Below are positions 47,961 to 60,919 of a stretch of DNA of 64,000 nt, piece by piece. The stretch's first letter is position 1, and every line of letters begins with the position of its first letter. The position numbers were made by a program, and so were the translations under genes. The notes under the pieces were generated by a model. That model worked only from the letters and a program-made list of their open reading frames with translations. It was not told the origin of the DNA and ran no database searches. Origin of the DNA: Euwallacea fornicatus (lineage: Eukaryota > Arthropoda > Insecta > Coleoptera > Curculionidae); NCBI RefSeq assembly GCF_040115645.1, contig NC_089552.1, positions 2,914,001-2,978,000 of the forward strand, read 5' to 3'.

Positions 47961-50700
47961 CGAAGAGGTTCTATCATTTGGATATTTTTTTAAATTACTT
48001 TCTTTTTGATGAAGGTCACAGAACGAAAATTGTGGGTAGTAATTGCCTCATAAGGGTCTCTAACTATCACAAGCTTCGTCGAAACCGATTTCAGATAAGG
48101 GTGGATTTTCAACCACTCTTACCAGATATTTTATACTTTTTTTTATGTTACGAAAATAATGCGATTTTTCTAACGGATTTTCTATTTTTGCAGAAAAAAA
48201 TTCTTCCTATTTTCGATTTCTACATAGTTCGCTCCACCAAACCTGTGCTCTAACCATCACGAAAGCTCCGAGATATAAAGGTTGGCGGGCAGGTTGCCAA
48301 AAGCGTTTCGAAATAGAGCTCTTTATCACTACCCTTTTTGGGGAAAAGTTAACTCGAAAATCAATCCTAGCACAAGTTACCATAACATAGTTACTATATG
48401 TTCGTGAGGTGCTTATTGAATGGATTGGAGTTTATTTGGATCGAGTTTATTTTTCGTATTGAATATTTCATGAAAAAGCGGAGAGGGACTGGATCCAACG
48501 ATCGTGGAAGCAGCCAAAGTGTTGAATTCAAAAAGGCTTTGGAAACGTGCTAACTACGATCATCCAGTTGTCATATTCAGTTGGTAATTACAGCTTTCTC
48601 TTTGAGAATTGAAACTGTTTTGAGAACGTCTTGTCTTCTGTGTTCGTGACGTAAGGAAATTAGATTCACATACGAGCCCAAAAAAGACCAATCATCCCTG
48701 AAATTGAAACCAAATTTAATCTCTGTTTTCATTGGATATTTACTGTGAAAAATGAACACAAATCGAATTCAAATAGGCCACGAATTATATGCAAATCACT
48801 CTGAGAGTTGCACGAACGAATTTTTTTGGGCCGGTCACATGGAGCTAACATTGTTTTTAAGGGATAATTACATAAATTGTGTTATTAAAATTAGTTCATT
48901 CCGAAAGTAAGATAAAACTGACCTCACTGCAACAATGAAATTAAAAATAACTTAAATTCTATTTTGCATACATGTAAACAACAGACCACGATAATATATT
49001 CAATCCCAGACTTTAACGCTGTTCGCATGGAGAGAACGCAACAAAACACCCTTTACAAAGCTTTATAAAACTACCCACTGTAGGATAGAGCTGAATAGAA
49101 CTAGAATTTATCCCATTGTATTTTAGCAGTAAATTCCAAATTTGCACGTTTTTTTTTTGCAGTTGTCTACGTTGCGAGGTCTAATTCCTGGACCCATTTT
49201 TAAGAATTTCTTTATACCCGGCAATTGTCAATAACTCTTCTCGCGTAAACTTGATGCTATATGGAAGTTTCATACGACACAAAGGAAATTTTTCAAAATA
49301 ACTTCCATCACATTACCCGACGCAATTCATTCCCGAATGTCTAGACTCCAAGACACTTTTTGCTCAAAGTCTATTTCCCAAAATGCATCATGCAACCTTG
49401 TCACATCTTAACGAGAATAAATAACAGAGCAGCGTAGTCCACATTCCAGTAAACTGGGAAAGACCCATTATTTAGCTTGAAATATGACCGGCTCATCAAC
49501 AAACAATGTCGTAGACTTTATACATATTTATGTTGTAAATTATTGTTTCATACGTTGATTCTTCGAGAGATTTACTTGAAATTGACCATCAGCAATTTCA
49601 ACTAAATCTCAAAAGCATCTTCTGGAATCTCAATGCCGGATTGACAACGCACAGATTTCCTCGGAGATTGCGATGTTTTATTGGTTAAACGTATGTGCCG
49701 AGAATTTTCATAGTAAAGCCTCATTAAAAATCTAAGAAAGTGCCAACTCGAGAGTCCCAATTCCTGAGGGTCTAACAGCCTCAAGACCGCGGCAAACTTC
49801 GTGTTCCATTAATTTCCGCGGAGGATTCCCTAAACACTTTGGGTGAAAGTTTCAAATATCTAACACTTAATACAACTGCATAACATGATTTTAAGGCAAT
49901 ATTTCTCAAGGGGGCTGTCGATGATATATTGCGCATTAGTTACAGGCTTAAGGGACCTCGAGATATCGCTCAAAGCGTTTTAAGTTATTGTTGTGTTAAC
50001 TAGGCCCAAACAAAGCAGACCAAACATCGGGCGTGGTCTATTGATAAACCGAAAACCCGTAGTACAAAGCCATATATGCATTATGACGTGTGCATGTGAT
50101 CTATGTGGTTATCTCCCCCTGGAATAACCTATAAATCCGGTTGATAAATATCCCGGCCCACATCCGTCGTCTGGAATCCCAATGCCAATATGGAATCCAG
50201 TTTTGGAAAATGACGTTCATGGATATCTGAATTGCGATCAGGTTCTGTACGATTTTCAATGAGCTGTCGCAACTTCATTAATATGAAAGCGAAATTACTC
50301 ACTTCACAATAGTTCGAGATTGATACATCAAAGGGCAGGAGTTATAATAAAGGGCCTTAGAATAAACTTCAATTAAACCGACGCATATTAGTGTATCTCG
50401 GGAGAATGCACGAACTATTAATTTTCAAGTGAAGCTCCGGGAAGTTTCGGTTAACCTCTGAATATATTGCGCGACTATGCAACAAAACCTCCGGCACGGT
50501 TCAATTGTTTCCTGCTGTTCTATGTGCGTTTAGAATTTAAATCATTTTGCTAAATAGAGGTACATTTCCAAGTGGTATATGCTGTTATTCTACCAACAAA
50601 CGTGAGCTAAAAAGGTAGAACAATTAGATCAAACTTAAAAGGGACAGCACGGACATTATATGCATGCAGAAGACGGTGAACTGAAACGAACCTCAACGGA
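47961..50700. other. Non-coding region
   Basis: About 2.7 kb, AT-rich, with no supportable gene, long repeat or transposon motif. Confidence 0.45.
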
Positions 50701-50991
50701 CATACAGGGTGATTTTTTAAAATTTGTCCGCTTGAAAAAATGTGTAAAAAATCATTGCAGTACCAAAAAATTTGCAAAAGGACGTAAATCTTTATTTTTT
50801 GGAAGTCGCTTTTGGATTCACGATCTCACCACCGCGCGCCCCAACTTGAAAAAGTTCATCGTGACACGTCAATGGGTGCCTAAAATCTTTCTGAAAACAA
50901 TTGTGAACGCATTTCTGCTTTCCGAATGTGGTTTTTTAAAATCGTCCTTTAAAGCTGCTATGTCTTACCACTGCTTTGCTCTATTACGAGG

Positions 50992-51540
50992 ATAGTCCCA
51001 GAGCTACCCTACCTAAGACTTAAAGAAAAAACATCTCTATCCACCGAGTCATTTTTTTCATGTTTAGAAATGGAAAATAATCTGAGGGAGTTAAATCTGG
51101 CGAATTCCGGAGGATGAGGGAAAAGCGCGAAACGTCGCTATGGTGAAGCGCAGATTGGTGCGTTGCCTTGGTGAAGCAAGACTCTCTTTTTCGCAACATG
51201 CGGTCGCTTTTCCTAATTTCCTCGCTCAATTGCTGCAATAAATTTCCATAATATTCTCGGTTTATTTTTTTTTATAGAGAGGTAGTCAGTAAAAATTATC
51301 TCTGCTTTCATGTCAGATGGACAAAGACCTGTCAAATGAAAGTATTGAATCATGCTTCGGATGCCTAATTTTTTCATGCTTACAAAATCCCTAGAAGCGT
51401 TCATTAAAAACGGCTCCGAAATGAATGAAAATCAACTTCAGATATAATTCTTTTAGGGTCAAATTTTGGCAACATAGGCCAATATTAACAAGACAAAAAT
51501 CGCCATCTATATGTCAGATAGGTACTTTTGGGACTGTCCT
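50992..51540 (-). mobile_element. Internally deleted mariner copy, nested
   Basis: Its ends are imperfect inverted repeats: AGTCCCAGAGCTACC at the left, and the inverse of AGTCCCAAAAGTACC at the right. The minus strand carries an N-terminal mariner piece (IQYFHLTGLCPSDMKAE) joined almost directly to a C-terminal piece. The middle of the transposase is deleted. A shared 5' segment (TATAGATGGCGATTTTT) links it to the copy at 60920-62135. Confidence 0.7.
51030..51404 (-). pseudogene. Mariner transposase remnant (N and C termini only)
   Basis: The N-terminal helix region is followed, after a deletion, by a region with LLQQLSEEIRK, a disrupted LFHQDNAPAH-like stretch and SPDLTPSDYF, which is the third catalytic aspartate. 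The first catalytic region (xxDExW) is absent. It is not functional. Confidence 0.75.
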
Positions 51541-51865
51541 GGTACTGTTTGGAGCAGGACGATGCTCGCTTTGAACACTTGTGTTTGAACCTTACGTTCG
51601 CTTTTTTAACGCATTTGCTCAAATGAAATAAAATAATTTGGTTAAACAGAGGAACTTTAAAGGGCGGTTTAAAATTAAAATGAACTCAAGAAGCATCAAT
51701 ACACACAGAATTCCTTTTGAGGCGGTCCCAAGGATGATTCCATTTAATTCTTTTAAGTGGGGCTGTGTGGAGGTAAGAGGAAAAAATTAAAATATACGTG
51801 TTTTCAGAAACTTTTTATACTACGATAGTTTTTTGGATGGGCAGCTTTTAAAAATCACCCTGTAT

Positions 51866-52689
51866 ACAAGTGCACATCATGTCACGAAATTCATTAAACC
51901 ACGTATGGACGACCACACAGAATATGATAAGGCATCAGCTCGTACGAAAAATGTCAGAGACTCACGAGTACATATTAAACAAGTTGGACCGCTAAATTAG
52001 TACGTGTAGCTACGGACAGCATAATTTTAGAGATATATAATAGCTTAGAGATATAGATCTTCCAAAAAATTAAATGGACAATGCAGAAGCGTAGCATTAC
52101 ATATCTATTGCATTATTCCTGGTGTAGACAAGTTCTTGTATCTAGACATAAGGTGTGCTTTATTCAACAGTATAACCTTTATTTACCTACACTGACGATA
52201 AGAAGAATATTGAAACATTCGGGATCCCCAAATATTTCAACCTTCAAAGGATATCAGCGTTGTATGAAAATTGGGCCTGTGTAGATACACGATTCGCCTT
52301 TGATCTGTTATGTGGGCACGTCAAACTAGAATGTAATCAATACCCAAAATAGGGAATATTAATTATTGTCGGATTAGAGTTACTAGCATTGTAATATGGT
52401 TACTCCAATCAAAAGCTCTTCAATTTAATTAAAAAATTCTTGTATTTAACAGGCGTGTGTTTGGAGAATACTTGCTTTGAGAATTTCACTCACCACGTTT
52501 CCCGTGCTAAAAATCACGTGTTTTCCCATCAAATAACAACTGAAACCACGGTAACACGTTGAAACTTTATCGCGTTAACTCGACAGAATTTTTATCAGTA
52601 AATTTGATGACGATTAACTTTATGATAGTGTGGATGGGTCAAAAATGGTAAAAATTCTCCTTCGAAAATGATTCGAAAATTCTGGACAA
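51866..52689. other. Non-coding region
   Basis: About 0.8 kb, AT-rich, with no gene recognised. Confidence 0.5.
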
Positions 52690-53200
52690 TTTGATTTCAA
52701 CATGCATTCGTAAAATCTGGATTAAAAATTAATCGAGAGTTCCGCGCACTGGTGCTCTCGTTTATTGGCTTAAAGTCGAGAATCGCCAAAATTTGTCACA
52801 AAAACGCAGCATTGAGCTCTGGAAATCCTAGTCCCGATTGTATATTGTCCATCGAACATTCCGGATAATTCCAGACTAATATGCCTTAGTGTGATCTGGA
52901 TCAGTAAAAAACACTCGCGAGGTTCGCACACTCTTGCATTTCTCGTCTCCTCTGGGTTCGTTCACATTGCCTCAAAACTCCCGGTTAAAAATTGTTGCAA
53001 GTACGTCGGATTTGGCTCTGGAAATTCCTCTACGAATATAAATCGTGCATCGAAAATACTATATAATTTTAGATCAGTATGCATTCATATAATCTGGATC
53101 ATTAAAAAGCAGTCGGGAGCCCCGTGCGGTCCTGCTTTTTTCGTTCTATTTGCATTAATTCATGCCGCTCTAAAATTAATCGATAATTTTTAGTGGGTAT
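52690..53200. repeat. Degenerate tandem repeat, about 190-bp unit, 2.6 copies
   Basis: Three consecutive units begin near 52700, 52881 and 53079. Each starts with ATGC-TT, then AATCTGGAT-A-TAAAAA, then a CG-containing stretch with CTCGCG or GTCGGGAG. Units 1 and 2 both contain GCTCTGGAAATTCCT-like and TCCATCGAA or GTGCATCGAA segments. The units are strongly diverged, like an old satellite-derived segment. Confidence 0.55.
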
Positions 53201-56200
53201 ATGTGTTTTGGTTAATATATCACTGCCGCCATTCAAATATTTACTGGTGGTAGTTATGTTGCCAGAATTTTCATATTTCAATAGTGTGTCAATTAAGATT
53301 AGTTTGGTGTAGGTAATTAATATGTGTTTGTATTTATTTCTCTGTTTTTCGTTGATAGCGTTTGCTCGTATCGGGCTGTTTGCCACATTTCAATTTTTAA
53401 TACTCACATTAAGTGCATTTGCATTTTTTGGTCGTGCTTTTTTGCAAAATCAGTATAAAAAATACCATTCGACGAATATCCCTTTGAACAAAAAAAATCA
53501 CAGAATTTTTGTCTCTCAAACTTTTATGACGATTTTGCATAAACGAACTCAACGTAGATTCAAAAAAACGTCCACCGCTAGTGGCATAATTGTCGACATC
53601 TCATACTATGAATAGCTCTCTCAATCCAGCCATTACGATTTGTATAAACGGTATTATTTTGCGACATTAATACCCTTAATCCAGATTTAATATCTTTGTT
53701 TACTAATAGGAAATCCCGCGCAATAAATTAGAAACTTCCCTAGATTCCATCGACGACCGCAATTCGCAGCATTCCAGATCAGTGAAATACAACAAAGCTA
53801 CAAACGAATTTGGCAAATTAAATAATCTCGCTAATTTCGCCACGTTTATTAAACTAAAGACAAACTTTCGCCCGTATCTCTACAGATAGGCGGAATAAAT
53901 TATTAGAGATACGACGGTGGCGGCAGATGATGTTGCGCTGTTTGGTCTTTTGTCTGCTGGATTGTGCAAAAAGACGCCCCTGTAAATAATGAGGTTAATT
54001 TGGTGACACGTGCTGTTGAATAACAACGATGTAGATGATTTGAAGTTTTACACTCAACTCAGGCATAGTTGCGGGAGTTGTCAAACCAAATTTCCTTTTT
54101 GAGAAACGGATGCGGGGCCAAATGCAATTTAAGAGTGCTCCCGAGTTGTTTGCTTCAAACAGAGCTCGTGGATTTTCCCTCAAGGGCTTGGTAGCTGCAA
54201 ATTGTTTGATAATAGTACGCAAATTAGTCAATATTTGAGGAAATTATTTTAAAGTGGAAAAAAATTGTACGAAAAGGGAGGAAATGTTGATTCAGAAACA
54301 AAAAGGCGGCTTAAAAAGTCACGAGACACATAATAGCGCGATGAGGGCTGAGAATTTTCAAACTAATTTGAAAGTGCTCGCAGCTTCTCCTGGTTTAGAC
54401 TGATTGCTAGTATATATCAATTTCACTAGCACTCAATCGATATGTAGAACGGCGCTAAGTTACGTTTAAATTTTTAATGGAAAACTCCTGAAGTGCCGAA
54501 TATTTGAAATATACCATACAGATTTTTTCGAGACAAGATGATGCCATTAACGGTTTCCGTATCGACCTTTGTTTTTCTGGGACCAGGCATTTTTCATCAC
54601 GTGCCACAGCTTTTTGCTACGTTAGCTAACGCAAATGATTCTTATCTTTTTATGATAATTTTTCAATATTCGTAAAAAGTATTTTTTCTAAGATAGTGAA
54701 GGCGGTTGGTTGTCGAAACGTTAACAACGGAGTTCGTCGTCGGTTTAGTGAAGGGGGAATGTTATTCTATGTTTATATATACTTGTTCTGTGTTACTGTA
54801 TACTTATTCTGACTCTTTTTTCCATCTCACTTTGTCTATATTAGATGTTAATATTAATTAAAATTTGAATAACCAAGGATTCACTCTGAATGTTGTACTT
54901 AGCTGCAAGCACATTAGCCCTAACAAATCTGCGCACTCTTGCATACCTGAAATAAAGAAATTACCAGATAAATATAACAACCATTTTCTGCTATAATATA
55001 ATGAGATTTATGAAATAAAATTTATGCACAAAGATTTTAAAACACGCTCGGATGGCTTCAAAAAGAATTAATAAAGTTCCGTAGTGAAAAATCTAAATAA
55101 TGAGAGAACTTTTAAAAGGACATTTAACATAATTTCGATCTTAAAAATGTAAATTACATTCAGATTTATGCGCTATATTATATCATCTCTCTTGGAAGGT
55201 GATAACTTCTCGATAGCAGAGAACGTCATTAAAACCGTTCCAGCCGATTTATGACGATTTGACTGACATCTTAAATCGCTCAGACGAGCTTTATTGAAAT
55301 TATTCGCTCGTGTTTACAGCTTCGAGCTGCTTTAAATGCGACTTTATTAAACTTTACTCCTTTATTCGCCCTCAGATAACAAATAATGTTCGTAGTTAGA
55401 GATGCTCGCGCCTCAAACTATCCGAGAAGTGATAAAACACATTTTTGAAAGCGCAATATGGTGTCAGCCATTACGGCAATCCAATAACGGAAGCCGCATC
55501 GTCGGTGCGATGTAAAAATACGGTTTTCAAAATTACCCGCTCTTCCAATAAAACGCGCACCTGAAATATGGGGTACGGAAGGCGCCGCATCCCTAATAGA
55601 GACCATTTTTAGGTATTTTACTTTTATCCGACAGCCAGATTTCAACCAGTAAAGACTTCCTAAGAATAGACTTGAGACATATTAGTTCAGGTTACATGCA
55701 AAAGCGGCAGGAAATATTAGTTTATGACCCGATTTTCCGGATTTTCAAAATAGAGAAAGTCAGTATTGATGTGAGCGCATATCTCGGGAACTCAAAGAAA
55801 GAGAGCAACCCACCACAGTTCCACACCACACAACTCACACGGGGTGAGCTGATAGAGCTATTGTGGCCGTTAAATTGGTCATTGTGTTTGGTGAAATTGC
55901 TCTTCGGGTGTTTAAATTATCGTCACTCAAATGCTTAAAAGTGATTAAATTTGGATAATTTTTGCTCGTTTCGAAATTTCAGAAAAAGTTAGAACCTTTT
56001 GAGGCGACACTTACTGCACTAGTCGACACACATAAATAATTGGGTGACATTGGAAATTTTAATTCAGGCTCCGAAACCTCAAAACTATAAACTTTTAAGA
56101 ACACTTCAGGCGAGTTTTAAAATTGCTAAAGTCAATATGAATTTTAGTCTTTCTTTAGGAACTAACAGACAGGAGAGCCAGCCCAGTGCAGGCGAAAAGA

Positions 56201-59200
56201 ATGACTTTCTATACGGAATTTTCATTGCCTTAAAATATTGTGAAAAGGCGCATGAGAGTTGCCGGTAAAGCCTTTAAAACTTTCGTAAGATTCACAACTT
56301 TTGTTCATCCTCTAGTTTTACCCGGCTCTGGGCCGCATTTTCGTAAGACCAGTGATCAAATTTGAATATTTACGAAATAATGGGAATAAATTTGCAAGGT
56401 GATATTTCATCGAAAATAGCGTATATGTGGGTGTGGGTTATTGTTAGGAGCATCATACGTATCTCGATGGCTTTTCGGTCGGTATATCGGAAAAATCCTC
56501 ATTTTTTTAAAAAGAGAGTCAACGGATTTTCCAGGGAAAACACGTAAATCCGATATGTATAGTGAACATTCGCAGATTTTATATGAGTTTTACGGGAATT
56601 TCTAGACTTAGCAAAATGTAATCAAAAAATTCGACGTAATTTTGGGATTTTAAAAAAATTGTGTTGTTGGTCATGTTCGAAAGGGCAAAACGTGGCAAAC
56701 GACCACAAACGGGACTCGATCGTGAAAAAGTAGCTAGCCCTGCATTAGGCCTTCATGAAAGCTTCTAATGAGATTTTTTCCTTTCTCCGAGTCCTATGTG
56801 GCTACAAAGAGAGGAATCTCGCTTAAAATTAGGTCGACTTTCAGGACCCAATTTTCAACTTCAATTTAAAGCACTTCAGCTTATACCTTGAGGCAACTGT
56901 AAAGTACGGAGAAGGTACCTCTGGTAACTCCCTTGGCGATACCAAGGGGCGGATCCCCTGTGCCTCATATGAAGGGAGCTCTTGCACGCGAACAAATTTC
57001 AGATTTTTTTCATTTATTTCTACTAAACCGGACATCGCCCAAAAGGTTTCAGAAACCTACGTTCTCGACGCATACGTTGGGCCGATTTGCGGTACAATTA
57101 AATTTTCAGAAAAATGACTTTTTAAGAAACGACAAACTTCCGCTTGGGGACGACACTGCTCCGGCCTCCCACGTCCGATCCACTCAGAGGGGGATCGTTG
57201 GAAAACCCAAACATTCCTCTTTTCCAGACCATCCACGGACGTTCCTCGTCCTTCACAACCCCTCAAAGGCCAAAATTACACAAAATCTACGATAACTACG
57301 TCATACAATATTGAAGGGGTAAAGACATACAATCCTCCGGCGTCGCGTTCGGATAACAAGGGGTAGATTTGTTTCGAGCTTAGTACTAGGAACAAGGGGG
57401 TTAGTCGAATCTGACGTTATATAAATTTTTATTAATTTTATCGTAATTTCAGAGATAAGTTTTAAGGGAAAGCATTGCCTTCTGCACCCCGCATATACCA
57501 AATTTCATTATGAATAGTTTACTGATCACTAAGATCATTAAATCTCATAGACTCGTTGAATTTACCGAACCATGCTCAAAGAGTTAATTACTCAATACCT
57601 AGGAAACGTCGATTGTCCTATCAAACTCCCGATATACTTACTTCGAACTAATCCAACGTTATATTGGTCTAAATTGCACTTTGAAGTGAATCTCTATAGG
57701 GAACGACTAGAGTCGGATATAATATTGTTCAGAAAGTAATTAAGGAACAATTATTTGTCCATAAGCAGTACTCGAAGTTATGGAAAACAATAAAATGGGA
57801 TATAAAAGGGCCAAGTGTTAGAATTAGCGAATGAAGGGCATCGAGTTTATGTAAGTTTTTAATAGGTCGTTTCTTGAAAAACGGGGCGATTGCAGTATAA
57901 AATGGAAGACGATAACTTTTAAATGATTCCACTAGATCGTCCGGCTCTAGGGTAATTTTTATTGGAGGATCGATGGTAAAAGGATCGTTCTTTTTATTAA
58001 AAGCGAACGACATCAAAATGAAGACCGAAAGACACTTCTGGTTGGCATATATCAACGCCTTTTTAGAATGCACAAACGATCATTAATATAAATATTTCCG
58101 CATACACCTCTAAATACTCGTAACAGCACAACGATATTTTCTTTGGCAATAAATCTGTCGCCTGTATCAAATATCAACCGCAATTTAAACACTGCCCAAA
58201 CATGAAACGCAAAGGGACGAAATGGAACAGAGGCCCTAATAATACCTATTTCCCTCGTCGGCTTTGATGTACGGTGCCACACAAAGCTTAGTGGAAATAA
58301 TTGATTCAACCGACAAAAATTGGTTTGTAGCGTTATGGAAAATATGGTTTTGGTCGTGATAAGATCGATTAGTTATAGCTTAAATTGACACCTGTAGTCC
58401 ATCTGTATTTCCAAGTATTCTCGCCGAAATGGCGGACGCAGAATTTTGGGAGTATCATTGGATATGTGAAATTTATGGAGTATTGTCGGAAAATTAAAAT
58501 TTCTATCAGATTGTCAACACTTGCCAGATAATGAAGGACCGTAAAACTATCCCGATTTTTCACGCGAACCTCGAACTAATATCCGGCCATATCCCCTCAT
58601 AAGCAGGCGTCGCCGGGTGTTTTACAAATGACTTTCGAGTTGTAAACTCGCTATGTGTCGTTTCGCAGAGCTTTTGACAAATGGCCGACCAACTTTAATA
58701 TCTCGGAAGTTTTGCGAATTTTGGAGAGCGAAGAAGGAGGCAATGGAGGCACGTGTTAAAGGAGTAAAAATGTTGGCAACAGTTTTCCGCCAAAAATTAG
58801 TTATCGCCAGGAGTCGTTTGGCTTAGTGTCAGTCAATGAGCTTCTCACAAAAGCATGTTAAATTGTACGAGATCACACATTTTAATATTATGCACCACCC
58901 CTCTTGAGTTCTTCGCCAAAAAGCAATTTTCAGTATTCTAAGACGAAGCACATTGCTGCAGTTATTAATATTGCACAGATGCACAGAGAAAGCAGTTAAT
59001 AGACAATTTCTCTAACGAAATGCTCTGAGAAATGTAATAAACCATTTTCTCGTCCCGTTTTTGTGAAAAACTGGAATAAAAGTTGAAAATTAACGTAGTG
59101 TGTCAAATCGACGGTAATATTTTATTTTCGTTAAAAAAATTAAAATCATAAATGGAACTGGTAATTACGGTTCATTAGACACATCGGCCGAGATAATGAT

Positions 59201-60919
59201 CGCCGGTGATGGCTCTGCGTGTGAGCTTCTCAATCGGCCAAGAAGGTCATAACTGACCCAATCTGTGCAGGTAGGAGCACATGTCAACCAAACTAAACCA
59301 TCAAACAATCTCATCAAGAAAATTAGTGGGCGGACACTCCTGGTGAGGAGGTTTATCTAATTCCGAGGTGTGTTAGAACCGGGAGAACCACGCTATACTG
59401 ACATTATAAATTTTCCACACATACAGAAAACTTAATTTTCCTCAAACAGACTGAGGCAAAATTTTAACTGAACTTCTTTCAGCTTCTGGCGTTCTTTGAT
59501 GTCGACGTATCTATCGCAAAAATGAACTTTGGATCTCAGTTGCCTCTCCTGCACACATCTCTGTTACATGACGCCTGGTAAGTGGTTCTTAACGAACTAG
59601 TTTAATCCAAAAACAAGAGATGGCACTCAGAAGAGCATTTAAGCGCGATTTAAAGCGTCTACGACTTAATTGTGTTTACAAGTTCTCGTTTCCCATATAA
59701 TCTAATGAACAAGTAGAGGCAATCTCTTTATAGCAAATTACTTGATACCTGGGGGAGGCATGCGACGGCTCTGGGGGCATCAAACGTCATACATGAGCCG
59801 GCAACTTGAGATTAATGTTTATCTTCTTAACAGTGATGGGGTGGTTTAGGCTTGACTAATATGTAGGCGTGCAGGCGGAAAACAATGGATTTTCGTAGGT
59901 GAATAAAAACGCCATTATAAACCCTCGCAACATGCACTAACGCATTAACAATAATTATCATAATATTTAATATTACTGCTATGGGAAAGAGTTTCCATTA
60001 TTCAGCATTCCATTATAATATTGGAACAAAACGCAACACACAATAGAATCTAAAACAATTACCGAACAGCGATGTATTAATGTATATCAAATATTTGCAC
60101 ATCTGCACTGTTGTTGTGATTGGGGTGGATTGATGAAGCTTGGTCATTTTTCCGAAACAACATTTGCTTACAGCATTAATGCATTATAAATTTGCTGGTA
60201 AACCACCTTGGCCATGATAAATTACCATACGCGTCAAATGCAAAACTTGCCATATCAAGTGGGATATTACTCAATGGATCGAAGGCAGGAACAAACACAT
60301 GCACACGTTTATCAGTCCTGAATTATGCCACCATCCTCGGAGAGGTTAATTGCTACATGAAATATTAGATTGCACATCAACATGTAAATGTGTACTAATT
60401 GACGCCCCGAAAGGAGTACTTGGCAGGGATGAAAATATAGAGTCGTATCTGAGGGCATCGTCCCTCAAAGGTCCATTTAACACTATCCGCATTAACCGGC
60501 CTTCGGAGGTGCGTATTGAACGTTTGGCGTCACTTACACTATTGTCGGCTGATTAATGGCCCAGTATTGACGGCCGACTAAATACCAGTAATTAGGGTAG
60601 ATGGTTTATACAGCCGCAAGGCACCATTAGGCACGGTCCATACTCTAATCGAGAGAACCAGCTGAAACTGAGGTGTGGATAATCGCTTTACATAAGACCG
60701 GTTTAAACTCATAAAAAAATTAAGGCCGATGGAGAAGTTTCTTCGAGAAACCATTCGCGATGTCGCAATTCGACATCGCAGGGTGGAGGGCGCGGAAAAA
60801 GGGAGTGAATATCTACTGAAGGTCTCTGGATGATTAGCGGTCAATGCTTCGATGGAGTCTCTCCAGGGGTTTTTTTAAATTTATTTGTGCAACGAGGTAT
60901 CAATCTTAGAAATTACCGG
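53201..60919. other. Non-coding region, possible first intron or upstream region of Fas3
   Basis: About 7.7 kb with no convincing exon on either strand. On the minus strand, strong donor-like GTAAGT sites occur near 56006, 57635 and 60538, but none follows a hydrophobic signal peptide ending in the required phase 1. The first Fas3 exon therefore remains unlocated. Confidence 0.4.

Larger units (their letters stand above)
50701..51865. mobile_element. Inverted-repeat element (family F) carrying a nested mariner
   Basis: The outer ends CATACAGGGTGATTTTTTAA and TTAAAAATCACCCTGTATAC are inverted copies. Within it sits an internally deleted mariner at 50992-51540, so the outer element was there first. 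The outer element itself shows no transposase of its own. Confidence 0.65.

Noticed and set aside
53322..53615. Hydrophobic plus-strand ORF of 97 codons
   Set aside because: The hydrophobicity comes from T-rich DNA. There is no domain, no splice support and no conserved motif, and it begins just after the degenerate tandem array.
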